DNA from: Pseudogemmobacter lacusdianii
Lineage (GTDB): Bacteria; Pseudomonadota; Alphaproteobacteria; Rhodobacterales; Rhodobacteraceae
Reading direction: 5' to 3'
DNA length: 64,000 nt
Assembly: GCF_030848395.1 (NCBI RefSeq)
Contig: NZ_JAVDBT010000007.1
Location: 1 to 64,000, forward strand
Made by a program: the position numbers and the translations under genes. Shown piece by piece: positions 44,865 through 53,575 of this stretch. The notes under the pieces are model-generated. The model saw only the letters and a list, made by a program, of their open reading frames with translations. It was not told the origin of the DNA and ran no database searches. Within the stretch, counting starts at the first letter, position 1, and the number at the start of each line of letters is the position of its first letter.

Positions 44865-47800
44865 TCACGCCACCATCGCCGCCGCGCGTTTCAAGTCAAC
44901 CGAGACCAGCTGACTGACGCCCTGCTCGGCCATGGTCACGCCGAAAAGTCGGTCCATCCGCGCCATGGTCACCGCATGGTGCGTGATGCAGAGGAAGCGC
45001 GTCTCGGTGCGGCGTGTCATCTCATCCATCATGTCGCAAAACCGCGTCACATTGGCATCGTCCAAAGGCGCATCCACCTCATCCAGCACGCAAATCGGCG
45101 CGGGATTGGCCAAAAAGACGCCGAAGATCAGCGCCAAGGCGGTGAGCGTTTGCTCGCCGCCAGAGAGCAGCGACAGCGTCGCCAAGCGCTTGCCCGGAGG
45201 CTGGCACATGATCTCCAAACCCGCCTCAAGCGGGTCATCCGATTCGACCAGAACAAGCCGCGCTTCGCCGCCGCCAAAAAGATGCGTGAACAAAGCGCTA
45301 AAGTTGGCGTTCACCTGCTCAAAAGCGGTCAAAAGCCGCTCACGGCCTTCCTTGTTCAGCCCGGCAATCCCGGCGCGCAGCTTCTTGACCGCCTCTTCAA
45401 GGTCGCCCTTTTCGGTCGCCAGCGCGGTATATTCGCTGTCCACCGCCTTCGCATCTTCTTCGGCGCGCAGGTTCACCGCGCCCAAAGCCTCACGCTGGCG
45501 TTTCAGCCGCTGCACATCGGTATCCAGCGCCTCGGCACCGGGCATTTTATCCGGGTCCACCTTCAAAGATGCCAGTAATTCCTGCGGGGTAAGGTCGCCC
45601 TCTTCGGCAATCCGGCCCGCCGCCATCGCCACCGCCTCACGCGCCGCATCGACCCGCGCTTCGGCCCGCGCTTTGTCCTCGCGCGCCTCGCCTGCCATGC
45701 GTTCCGCCTCGCGTTCGGCCAAGGCAGCCTCGCGCAAAGTGGCCTCGCTTTCGGCCAAAGCCTCCGCCGCCGCCGAACGACGCGCCTCGGCCTCGTCGAT
45801 CGCTTCGACCAAATCCTCGCGCCGCGCCGCGATCTCTTCGGGGGCCTCGCGGGCCTCTTCCAGTTCCTCTTCCGCCTCCGCGCGCCGCTCACTCAACTCG
45901 GCCGAGCGTTTCTCGGCGGTCTCCAACCGATGCTTCCAGCCCGAAAGCTCTTTCATCGCCTCTTGCCGACGCCGCACCCGCGCCTCGCCCTCGCGGCGCA
46001 CCTCATCATGGGCCGACCGCTTGGTCAGCATCGCAATCCGCGCGGCCTCAACCGCCACTTTCGACGCCTCAACCTTATCCCGCGCCGCTTCCAGATCCGG
46101 CAGATCCGCCGCCGCCAACTCCGCCTCGCGCAGCCGCAAACCGGATGCCAAAGCCTCATCCTCATAGCGAGAAACCGCCAGCTTCGCCGCCTCCAGCTTG
46201 CCGCCCGCAATGCTGCGATCCGCCTCCGCCCGGGCCGAGGCCCGATCCGCCTCGGCCAAACGCTGATCCGCCGAACGCCGCGCTTCGCGGGCCATCTGAT
46301 CGGCCCGCGCCAGATCCTGCAACCGCGCCTGCAAGGCCTCGTGCGCCTGCGCCGCCCCCGAGGCGGTGGCCGTCACCTCCTCCAAATCCCGCTTCAGCTG
46401 CACCAACCGGTTCAACTGCTGCAACCGCAAAGCTGCCGCCGAGGGCGCATCCTCGGCCCCCGCCCTAAACCCGTCCCAACGCCACAGATCGCCCTCAAGG
46501 CTGACCAAACGCTGCCCCGGCAACAAAGCATCTTGCAGCCGGAACCCATCCTCCCGGGCCACCAGACCAATCTGCGACAACCGCCGCGCCAAAACGTCAG
46601 GCGCTTCCACATGCGCGGCCAAAGGCGTGACACCTGCGGGCAAAGCCTGCGGGTTCAGGTAAGGCTCCAACAACCCCCAGCCTGAGCGTTCTCCGGCCGC
46701 CACTTCCGGGCTGCGCAGATCATCCGACAAAGCCGCGCCCAAAGCTTTCTCGAACCCCGGCTCCACCACCAAACGGTCCAAGATCTGATGCCCGGCCTGT
46801 GCCTCCCGGTCCACCAGCCGCGCCAAGGCCTGCACCTCGGCCCGCAAGGCCGAAGCCTCGCCTTCCGCCGAGGACCGCACCGCCCGCGCTTCCGATTCGC
46901 GCAATTGCGCCTCGGCCCGCGCCTCTTCGGCGGACAGCAAAGCCTCCTCGGTCTGCTCGACCAGCTCGGCCGCAACCTCACGCGCCTCGCCCGCCGCATC
47001 GAAGCCCTCAACCGCCGCAGCCAAAGCCTCTTCCGCCGCCGCAACCGCCTCGCGCGCCCGCTCGGCCTCCGCCTCGGCCCGGTCCAAGGTCACTCGCGTG
47101 TCGGAAACCATCCGCGCCGCCGATTGGTGCCGCGCCGCCAAACGCGCCGCATCCTCGGTCGCCTCGCTCAGCCAAGTTTCCCGATCCGACAGCAAGACGC
47201 CCGCTTCCCGCGAGGCCTCCGCCGCCTCCTCAAGCCGCTCCTCATGCCCTTCATGCGCGCGGGAAATCTGCTCGATCTCCCAGTCGAGGCGATCAATCAC
47301 CTCGCCCGCATCGCGGTTCAAACCGGATTCGCGCTCGATATCCGCGCCCAATTGCGCAATCCGCGCCGTCAGCTGCGCAATCTTCTGCGCCGCCCGCGCC
47401 GCCTCATCGCCCAAAGCATCGCGCTGCAAGATCAGCCGTTGCAGAACCGCCGCCGCAATCGCCTCTTCCTCGCGCTTGGCAGGCAAAGCCGCCTCCGCCG
47501 CATCGCGCAAAGACGCCGCATTGCGCGCCGCAGCCTCGGCCCGCGCCGCCAGCATCAGCCGCTCGCGCAAAGCGGCCTCGGCCACGCCGCGCGCCTCATC
47601 CGCCTCACGCCAGCGCCGGTAAAGCAGCATGCCTTCCGCCAGCCGCAGCTCTTCGCCAATCTCGCGATAGCGCGCCGCCTGCCGCGCCTGCCGCGTCAAA
47701 ACCGACAGCTGCTGCGCCAACTGCTCCAGCACATCATCGACCCGCAGCAAATTCTGCTCGGTCCCCGCCAGCTTCAGCTCCGCCTCATGCCGCCGCGCAT

Positions 47801-48320
47801 AAAGGCCCGAGATCCCGGCCGCCTCTTCCAGCACCCGACGCCGCGCTTTCGGCTTGGCGTTGATCAGCTCCGAGATCTGCCCCTGACGCACCAAGGCCGG
47901 ACTATGTGCGCCGGTCGAGGCATCGGCGAACAGCATCTGCACATCGCGCGCCCGCACATCCTTGCCATTGGCCTTATAGGCCGAGCCTGCGTCGCGCGTG
48001 ATCCGCCGGATCACCTCGATCTGGTCTTGATCGTTGAAGCCCGCCGGGGCCAGCCGATCTTGGTTGTCCAAGACCAAGGAGACCTCGGCAAAGTTGCGCG
48101 CGGTCCGGGTGGCGGCCCCGTTGAAGATCACATCTTCCATGCCGCCGCCGCGCATCGCCGTGGGGCGGTTCTCGCCCATCACCCAGCGGAGCGCTTCCAG
48201 AAGGTTGGATTTGCCACAGCCATTCGGGCCGACGACACCCGTCAGCCCGTCATGGATCACCAGATCCGTGGGGTCCACGAAAGACTTGAACCCATTCAAT
48301 CTCAGCTTGGTGAACCGCAA
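44865..48320 (-). CDS. smc: Chromosome segregation protein SMC
   Basis: The ATPase core of condensin; organises and separates sister chromosomes with ScpA and ScpB (not in the window). The 1151-residue product (from TTG 48320) has an N-terminal Walker A GPNGCGKSN at 31-39, about 350 residues of coiled coil on each side of a hinge near 500-640, an ABC signature LSGGEQTL near 1060 and Walker B CVLDEVDAPLDD. TTG 48320 is preceded by GAGGGG and gives MRFTKLRLNGFKSFVD, the usual start; a GTG at 48335 is also open. A perfect DnaA box lies upstream. Confidence 0.96.
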   Translation of the reverse strand: MRFTKLRLNGFKSFVDPTDLVIHDGLTGVVGPNGCGKSNLLEALRWVMGENRPTAMRGGGMEDVIFNGAATRTARNFAEVSLVLDNQDRLAPAGFNDQDQIEVIRRITRDAGSAYKANGKDVRARDVQMLFADASTGAHSPALVRQGQISELINAKPKARRRVLEEAAGISGLYARRHEAELKLAGTEQNLLRVDDVLEQLAQQLSVLTRQARQAARYREIGEELRLAEGMLLYRRWREADEARGVAEAALRERLMLAARAEAAARNAASLRDAAEAALPAKREEEAIAAAVLQRLILQRDALGDEAARAAQKIAQLTARIAQLGADIERESGLNRDAGEVIDRLDWEIEQISRAHEGHEERLEEAAEASREAGVLLSDRETWLSEATEDAARLAARHQSAARMVSDTRVTLDRAEAEAERAREAVAAAEEALAAAVEGFDAAGEAREVAAELVEQTEEALLSAEEARAEAQLRESEARAVRSSAEGEASALRAEVQALARLVDREAQAGHQILDRLVVEPGFEKALGAALSDDLRSPEVAAGERSGWGLLEPYLNPQALPAGVTPLAAHVEAPDVLARRLSQIGLVAREDGFRLQDALLPGQRLVSLEGDLWRWDGFRAGAEDAPSAAALRLQQLNRLVQLKRDLEEVTATASGAAQAHEALQARLQDLARADQMAREARRSADQRLAEADRASARAEADRSIAGGKLEAAKLAVSRYEDEALASGLRLREAELAAADLPDLEAARDKVEASKVAVEAARIAMLTKRSAHDEVRREGEARVRRRQEAMKELSGWKHRLETAEKRSAELSERRAEAEEELEEAREAPEEIAARREDLVEAIDEAEARRSAAAEALAESEATLREAALAEREAERMAGEAREDKARAEARVDAAREAVAMAAGRIAEEGDLTPQELLASLKVDPDKMPGAEALDTDVQRLKRQREALGAVNLRAEEDAKAVDSEYTALATEKGDLEEAVKKLRAGIAGLNKEGRERLLTAFEQVNANFSALFTHLFGGGEARLVLVESDDPLEAGLEIMCQPPGKRLATLSLLSGGEQTLTALALIFGVFLANPAPICVLDEVDAPLDDANVTRFCDMMDEMTRRTETRFLCITHHAVTMARMDRLFGVTMAEQGVSQLVSVDLKRAAAMVA

Positions 48321-48335
48321 TGGCCCCTCATTCAC

Positions 48336-48741
48336 ACATTCCCCGCCATCGTCGGCTTTTACCCTGCAGAGTCAATCACCCCCCGCAAGGCATGGCGGGT
48401 CACGCTTGGGTTATCCACAACATCTTGGGAAATAGGGCGCGAACGCCGCGTTAAATCCGGCTAAGCAAACGGTAAATCCTGCCGCGCAAAGCTTAACGGA
48501 CCCCCTCAAACCAAAGCGGCGCTTACAGCCCTACCAAAACCATACATAACCCATACCAAAAACAGACCAAACCCATACTTAGGATTTTGCAGCGATCTCA
48601 GCCCCTTAACGCAGCAAACGCAGTCCTGAACCGCCGTAACAGCCGCAAAGGGAAATCCCCCAAGGCTTCACCTTTGCCCAAAGCTCTGAACCGGTGCATC
48701 ATGTCCCAAACGCCGCCCCCGGTTCAGCACAAAGGCCTGCC
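48336..48741. other. 406-bp gap between smc and lrgA
   Basis: No gene is seen. Notable contents: TTATCCACA, a perfect DnaA box, at 48411-48419, 76-84 bases before the smc GTG; and an AC-rich stretch with CCATAC at 48540, 48551 and 48573, phased at 11 and 22 bp. Promoters of divergent smc and lrgA must both be here. Confidence 0.55.
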
Positions 48742-49101
48742 ATGATCCTTGCGATGACCCTACTCTTAGCCTTCCAACTGGCCGGTGAGGGCCTATCGCG
48801 CTCACTGGCTTTGCCGGTCCCCGGCCCGGTGATCGGCATGGTGGCGATGACGCTTTGCCTTGTGCTCTCCCCACGTTTCTTAGCCCTGATGCGCCCCTTA
48901 TGCGAAGGCCTCCTCTCGCATCTCTCGCTCCTTTTCGTCCCCGCAGGCGTCGGCGTGATCGGCCACCTTACGGCCCTTGGCGCGATGGGTCCGGGGCTGG
49001 CTCTGGCCATCGTCGTCTCCACCGCCGTGGCCATTGCGGTGGGCGCACTGACCTTCACTGCCGTTGCCAAGCTAACCGGATCGGAGGCGACAGATGACTG
49101 A
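48742..49101 (+). CDS. CidA/LrgA family holin-like protein
   Basis: A 119-residue membrane protein with four hydrophobic segments, LAMTLLLAFQLAGEGLS-, GPVIGMVAMTLCLV-, LLFVPAGVGVIGHL- and a C-terminal helix. The pattern FVPAGVGV and PGPVIGM is typical of LrgA/CidA. The family controls murein hydrolase activity or exports small metabolites; the partner LrgB overlaps it by 8 bases. The ATG at 48742 has AAAGG 6 bases upstream. Confidence 0.93.
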   Translation: MILAMTLLLAFQLAGEGLSRSLALPVPGPVIGMVAMTLCLVLSPRFLALMRPLCEGLLSHLSLLFVPAGVGVIGHLTALGAMGPGLALAIVVSTAVAIAVGALTFTAVAKLTGSEATDD

Positions 49102-49807
49102 TTTCGCTGACATTTGGAGCTACCTCAGCCGCGAGCCTCTCATTTGGCTGACGACCACACTTGCCGCTTATGCCGTCGGAGACGCCTGCTTCCGCGCCGC
49201 CAATCGCGCACCGATCGTCAACCCGGTGCTGATCGCAGTGATCTTGCTCGGCAGCCTTCTGTGGCTCACCGGCACGCCCTACGCGACCTATTTCGCCGGC
49301 GCGCAATTTGTGCACTTTCTCCTTGGCCCCGCCACGGTGGCTTTGGCCGTGCCGCTGGCGCTGAACATCCACCGGCTTCAACGCGCGCTCCTTCCGGTGA
49401 TCGCCGCCCTCCTCGCAGGCTCCTTGGCCGCGATGGCATCCGCCCTCGCCATCGCTAAGGCCTTCGGTGCGGATCACGCGCTCTTGGCGACGCTCGCACC
49501 AAAATCTGTCACCGCCCCGGTCGCCATCGGTATCTCCGACTCGCTCGGCGGCTCGCCCACCCTGACGGCGGTTCTTGTCATCCTCACCGGCATCACCGGC
49601 GCCGTCATCGCCACCCCCCTCCTCAACCTTCTGCGCCTCAAAGACTGGCGCGCCCGCGGCTTCGCCACCGGCACCGCCAGCCACGGCATCGGCACCGCCC
49701 GCGCCTTCCAAGTGAACCCGGTCGCGGGGGCTTTCGCCGGCCTCGGCATGGCGCTGAATGCCATCCTCACCGCCCTTCTGGCGCCTTGGGTTTTGGGTTT
49801 TTTCTAA
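49094..49807 (+). CDS. LrgB family protein
   Basis: A 237-residue membrane protein, partner of the upstream LrgA. It shows the family signatures APKSVTAPVAIGISDSLGG and GTASHGIGTARAFQ, with about six hydrophobic segments. In plants and bacteria LrgB-type proteins move glycolate, pyruvate or similar acids, and in Staphylococcus the pair affects autolysis. GGAGG lies 6 bases before the ATG. The lrgAB operon stands between smc and the FMN reductase gene. Confidence 0.95.
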   Translation: MTDFADIWSYLSREPLIWLTTTLAAYAVGDACFRAANRAPIVNPVLIAVILLGSLLWLTGTPYATYFAGAQFVHFLLGPATVALAVPLALNIHRLQRALLPVIAALLAGSLAAMASALAIAKAFGADHALLATLAPKSVTAPVAIGISDSLGGSPTLTAVLVILTGITGAVIATPLLNLLRLKDWRARGFATGTASHGIGTARAFQVNPVAGAFAGLGMALNAILTALLAPWVLGFF

Positions 49808-49878
49808 GGGAAAATAGCCAGTTGACGCCCCGCCTGTCGGCGCGCAGCATAGGGGCGAAACCTTCATTGGAGTGATTA

Positions 49879-50415
49879 ATGGTAACGCTTCTCGGCATCC
49901 CCGGCGCGCTGCGCGCGGGCTCCACCAACCGGCTTTTGCTGGCCCAAGCACGGCTCTCTTTTGGTGAGGCGACCCATACCGAGGCCGACCTGCGCCTGCC
50001 GCTTTATGACGGCGATCTCGAAGCGGAAAGCGGCATCCCCGAGGGCGTCCAGCGCCTCGCCGACCAGATCGAGAAGGCCGATGCGGTCGTCATCGCCTGC
50101 CCCGAATATAACAAAGCGCCCCCCGGCGTGGTGAAGAACGCGCTCGATTGGGTCAGCCGCCTCAAAGGCAATCCTTGGAAAAACAAACCCCTAGCCCTCA
50201 TCGCCGCCGCCGGCGGCCGTGGCGGCGGGGATCGGTCGCAATTCGCGCTGCGGCTGATGGTGACGCCCTTTCAGCCCCATCTCCTTACCGGCCCCGAGGT
50301 TCTTGTCGCCGATAGCGGCAATGCTTTTGACGAGACAGGCCGCCTGAAGGACGCCCGCTACCAAAAAGCGCTGGATGATCTGATGGGCCAACTGCGTCGC
50401 GCCGCTGAAGCTTAA
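49879..50415 (+). CDS. NADPH-dependent FMN reductase
   Basis: A 178-residue flavodoxin-fold reductase of the NADPH:FMN/chromate reductase (ChrR/ArsH-related) group. The FMN phosphate loop is GALRAGSTNRLLL (about 9-21), and the NxLDW motif appears as PEYNKAPPGVVKNALDWVS (about 74-92). It probably reduces quinones or free flavin; chromate reduction is seen for relatives. GGAG stands 7 bases before the ATG. It is monocistronic and convergent with rppH, ending in a palindromic element. Confidence 0.9.
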   Translation: MVTLLGIPGALRAGSTNRLLLAQARLSFGEATHTEADLRLPLYDGDLEAESGIPEGVQRLADQIEKADAVVIACPEYNKAPPGVVKNALDWVSRLKGNPWKNKPLALIAAAGGRGGGDRSQFALRLMVTPFQPHLLTGPEVLVADSGNAFDETGRLKDARYQKALDDLMGQLRRAAEA

Positions 50416-50434
50416 CGCGCCCCGAAAATAATTA

Positions 50435-50487
50435 AGTTCTGAAAGAGCTTACCCTCTTTCAGAACTCTAAATATCCCCGCCGGAGGC
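50435..50487. repeat. Palindromic intergenic element D (FMN reductase/rppH gap)
   Basis: AGTTCTGAAAGAG (50435-50447) pairs exactly with CTCTTTCAGAACT (50454-50466), a 13-bp stem with loop CTTACC. On the rppH side the second arm continues as the conserved outer part: on the minus strand CCTCCGGCGGGGATATTTAG. The outer part matches element C over 19 bases. Confidence 0.75.
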
Positions 50488-50521
50488 CGAGCCGGTTGCG
50501 CGGAGCGCGCAGAGGCGAGAC

Positions 50522-50543
50522 AAAAACTTGCGCCGTAAGGCGC
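50522..50543 (-). terminator. Probable terminator of rppH
   Basis: On the minus strand GCGCC, loop TTAC, GGCGC (50543-50530) is followed by AAG and TTTTTG, just after the rppH stop codon. The stem is short but the tract is good. Confidence 0.5.
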
Positions 50544-50552
50544 TCATTTGAC

Positions 50553-51050
50553 TTACGCCAGATAGGCGCGGAAGCTGCGGATCACGCTGTCATAGACCGC
50601 ACGTTTGAAGGGCACGATGCTTTCAAGCAAAGCATCCGCATCGATCCAACGCCAAGATTCAAACTCGGGATGTTCGGTATCAATGCGGATCTGATCGTCG
50701 CTGCCTCGGTAGCGCAGCAAGAACCATTTTTGCCGCTGGCCGCCGAATTTACCGCCCCAAACCCGGCCAAGCAGTTCCGCCGGCAGGTCATAGGTGATCC
50801 AACCATGTGTTTTGCCGATGTAATCCACCAGATCGCGGCTGACACCCGTCTCTTCCCAAAGCTCGCGGTAAGCGGCTTCGCGGGGCTTTTCGCCCGCATC
50901 GATGCCGCCTTGTGGCATTTGCCAAGCCGCAACCGCGCTGTCTTTGCGTTGGCCCGCAAAGATCAGCCCGTCGTCATTTACCAGCATCACGCCCACGCAA
51001 GGACGATAAGGCAGCCCCGCTGGGCCTTTACGCTCGTTCTTCTCCGACAT
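50553..51050 (-). CDS. rppH: RNA pyrophosphohydrolase
   Basis: Removes pyrophosphate from mRNA 5' ends, starting their decay, or acts on dinucleoside polyphosphates. The 165-residue Nudix protein has the full box [23 protein letters not shown] in parts ([22 protein letters not shown]) at about 48-70, preceded by [12 protein letters not shown]. The ATG at 51050 lies 5 bases beyond the ctpA stop codon, with no strong ribosome-binding site, so coupling to ctpA is likely. It is the last gene of gpmI-envC-ctpA-rppH. Confidence 0.94.
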   Translation of the reverse strand: MSEKNERKGPAGLPYRPCVGVMLVNDDGLIFAGQRKDSAVAAWQMPQGGIDAGEKPREAAYRELWEETGVSRDLVDYIGKTHGWITYDLPAELLGRVWGGKFGGQRQKWFLLRYRGSDDQIRIDTEHPEFESWRWIDADALLESIVPFKRAVYDSVIRSFRAYLA

Positions 51051-51055
51051 CAGGA

Positions 51056-52408
51056 TCACGGCGCCGCCTGAGCGATCGTGGTCAGACCTTTCAGAATGTC
51101 GACAGCATAGGCCAATTGGTAATCCTCATCGCGCAGCTTTGCGGCTTCTTCAGCCATAGCCTGCTCTTCTTGATACAATTTCTTCTCATCCTCGGTCATC
51201 GAGTCATTGCTGATCGCGCCGCGCAGATCGGCCTCGGTGGTCAAGCGACGCACTTCTTTGGCTTTGTCTTCCGCCTCAACCGCTTCGGGGTCGATCGATT
51301 TGATCGGTTGCTGCACCACGATGTCGGGCGAGACCCCCAAAGCTTGGATCGAGCGGCCCGAAGGCGTGTAGTAACGCGCCGTCGTCAACCGCATCGCGCC
51401 GTCGCCTTTCAGCGGCACCAGCTGCTGGACCGAGCCTTTTCCGAAGCTCTTGGTGCCCACCACAATCGCCCGACGGTGGTCTTGCAACGCGCCCGCGACG
51501 ATCTCGGAAGCCGAAGCCGAGCCGCCATTAATCAAGACGACGATCGGCTTGCCATTGACCAGATCGCCAGCCATCGCGTTGAACCGCTCATCATCTTGTT
51601 GGTTGCGGCCACGGGTCGAGACGATCTCACCGGTCTCAAGGAAAGCGTCCGAGACCGAGATCGCCTCATTCAGCAAGCCACCCGGGTTGTTGCGCAGATC
51701 AAGCACGACGCCTTCGAGATTGTCGATGCCCCCCAGCTCTTCAATGGCCTTGTCCAGCTCGGTCTTCAGGCCCGAGGTGGTTTGGTCATTGAAGGTGGTG
51801 ATGCGCAGCACAGCGGCCTTGCCCACAACGCGGCCCTTCACGGCCGTCAGCTTGATCGTGTCGCGAATGATCGAAACATCAAAGGGTTCCGCCGTGCCCT
51901 TGCGCACCACGGTGATGATGATCTCGGACCCAATCGGGCCACGCATCAGATCCACCGACTCGTCCAAGGTCAGGCCCATAATGGCCTCGCCATTGACATG
52001 GGTGATATAATCGCCGGCCAAAATGCCCGCATCCGCCGCCGGGGTATCATCCATCGGCGAGATGACTTTCACGAAGCCTTCTTCTTGCGTGACCTCGATG
52101 CCAAGGCCACCAAACTCGCCCTTGGTCTGCACCTGCATATCTTCGAAGTCTTTGGCCGAAAGATAGGCAGAATGCGGATCAAGCGAGGTCAGCATACCGT
52201 TGATCGCTGCCTCGATCAGCTTCTCGGTCTCGACGGGTTCCACATATTGGCCACGGATCCGCTCGAAGATATCGCCGAAAAGATCAAGCTGTTCGTAAAC
52301 GCTGCTCTCATGGGCGGCGTTTTCCGCGATCAGGGGACCAGCCACCTGCGTGGTGAAAAGCGCGCCAGCAAGCGTTCCAGCCGTCGCGGCGAGGATCAGC
52401 TTTTTCAT
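51056..52408 (-). CDS. ctpA: Carboxy-terminal processing protease CtpA (S41)
   Basis: A 450-residue periplasmic serine protease that trims or degrades envelope proteins by their C-termini, including murein hydrolases in several bacteria. The N-terminal hydrophobic stretch (1-28) is a signal peptide. The PDZ domain spans about 98-175 ([15 protein letters not shown]). The catalytic Ser299 in NGGSASASE and Lys324 in [10 protein letters not shown] are both present. It lies 6 bases after envC in a conserved gpmI-envC-ctpA-rppH order, which suggests control of EnvC-activated amidases. Confidence 0.95.
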   Translation of the reverse strand: MKKLILAATAGTLAGALFTTQVAGPLIAENAAHESSVYEQLDLFGDIFERIRGQYVEPVETEKLIEAAINGMLTSLDPHSAYLSAKDFEDMQVQTKGEFGGLGIEVTQEEGFVKVISPMDDTPAADAGILAGDYITHVNGEAIMGLTLDESVDLMRGPIGSEIIITVVRKGTAEPFDVSIIRDTIKLTAVKGRVVGKAAVLRITTFNDQTTSGLKTELDKAIEELGGIDNLEGVVLDLRNNPGGLLNEAISVSDAFLETGEIVSTRGRNQQDDERFNAMAGDLVNGKPIVVLINGGSASASEIVAGALQDHRRAIVVGTKSFGKGSVQQLVPLKGDGAMRLTTARYYTPSGRSIQALGVSPDIVVQQPIKSIDPEAVEAEDKAKEVRRLTTEADLRGAISNDSMTEDEKKLYQEEQAMAEEAAKLRDEDYQLAYAVDILKGLTTIAQAAP

Positions 52409-52414
52409 CTTTCG

Positions 52415-53575
52415 TCAGTCTCCTGTCGCGGCGGTGGCTGCGAACCACGGCATCGGGTCCACCGGCTCTGCGCCTTGTCTGAGTTCCAAGTAAAGCGTTT
52501 CCGTCCCTTGTGCGCCAGAGCCATCCTGAATGCCCAAGGTGAATTCCGAGCTCTCACCGTCATCCACCGCCGTGCCGCCGCCCATCAGGCCCAGCGGCGC
52601 ACCGGTTGCGACCACTTCCCCCACCTCGCCATAGACAGAGTCGAGCCCGGCGAGAATGAGAAGATAGCCGTCACCCGGCTCAAGAACGATCACGTTTCCG
52701 TAGTCCAAAAGCGGGCCAAGGTAGCGGATGGTCGAGGGCCAGGGCGCTGTGACCAAAGCCCGTGGCCTTGCGGCAAGGGTCATGCCGGGGCGGCGCACGC
52801 CGGCGGCATCGGCCTCATTCGGGCGGCGCAAGAGCGCACCGAAGACCGGAAGCGGCAAGCGCCCCTCGGCCACAAGCCCAAAACCAGACTTGCGGTCGGG
52901 ATCCTCGGTCGAGCTGAGGCCCCCGGCAAAAGCCTCAAGCGTATCGGCCGAATCCAGCAGGTTCTTCAGCACCTCGGGATCTTCGGTGAAGCGTTTGGGC
53001 AGCTCGGTGCGGTCCGAGATGGCTTGGCTCAGCGCCGCCCGCGCCTCTTGCGCGACACGCAAGCCATCCGCCAAGGTCTTGCCAGCGGCGGTTTGCAGAT
53101 CACGCAGCTGGCGCAATTCGGCGAGTTCCACCTTCAAAAGCTCGGCCTCGGCCTGCAAGGCCGGTGTGACTTCGGCGAGGATCATGCCCGAACGCGCAGT
53201 GCCGACGGGTCCATGCGGATGCAGCAGCAAGAGCGGGCCGGGATCGGCCTCCATCCGCGCAAGCACGCCCAGAAGCTGGCCGATCTGGTCGCGCTTGGCG
53301 TTGAAGCTAAGCGTCAAAGTGGTCGCACGCAGCTCGGCCTGCCGCAAAGCCTCACGCAAGGCCGCAAGGCCCAGCTCATAGGCGCGGATGGTCGACGTCA
53401 GCGCCGCCACCCGGTCGCGCGCTTTGGTGGCCATCTCCAGCGCCTGCACCGCCTCGGCCAAAGCCGCCGAGGCCGCCTGGGCCTGCTCAGCCACAGCGTC
53501 GGCGCGGACAGAGGCCGGCGCAGCCGTCAGGCTGGCGCCAAGCAAAGCCGCAAAGAGGGTGGCGCGGAGCCTCAT
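52415..53575 (-). CDS. EnvC-like murein hydrolase activator (M23/LytM fold)
   Basis: A 386-residue exported protein with a signal peptide (about 1-25, to VRADA), a long coiled coil (about 25-200), and a C-terminal LytM domain in which the zinc-binding HxxxD and HxH motifs of active M23 enzymes are missing (for example LDYGNVIVLEPGDGYLLILAG). Such degenerate domains activate amidases at the division site rather than cut peptidoglycan. The ATG overlaps the gpmI stop codon (ATGA). Confidence 0.9.
   Translation of the reverse strand: MRLRATLFAALLGASLTAAPASVRADAVAEQAQAASAALAEAVQALEMATKARDRVAALTSTIRAYELGLAALREALRQAELRATTLTLSFNAKRDQIGQLLGVLARMEADPGPLLLLHPHGPVGTARSGMILAEVTPALQAEAELLKVELAELRQLRDLQTAAGKTLADGLRVAQEARAALSQAISDRTELPKRFTEDPEVLKNLLDSADTLEAFAGGLSSTEDPDRKSGFGLVAEGRLPLPVFGALLRRPNEADAAGVRRPGMTLAARPRALVTAPWPSTIRYLGPLLDYGNVIVLEPGDGYLLILAGLDSVYGEVGEVVATGAPLGLMGGGTAVDDGESSEFTLGIQDGSGAQGTETLYLELRQGAEPVDPMPWFAATAATGD

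Noticed and set aside
46788-48464. Open frames on the plus strand opposite smc (also 44932-46167 and 46799-47863)
   Set aside because: Low-complexity Arg/Pro/Ser-rich translations typical of antisense frames; smc on the other strand is unambiguous.
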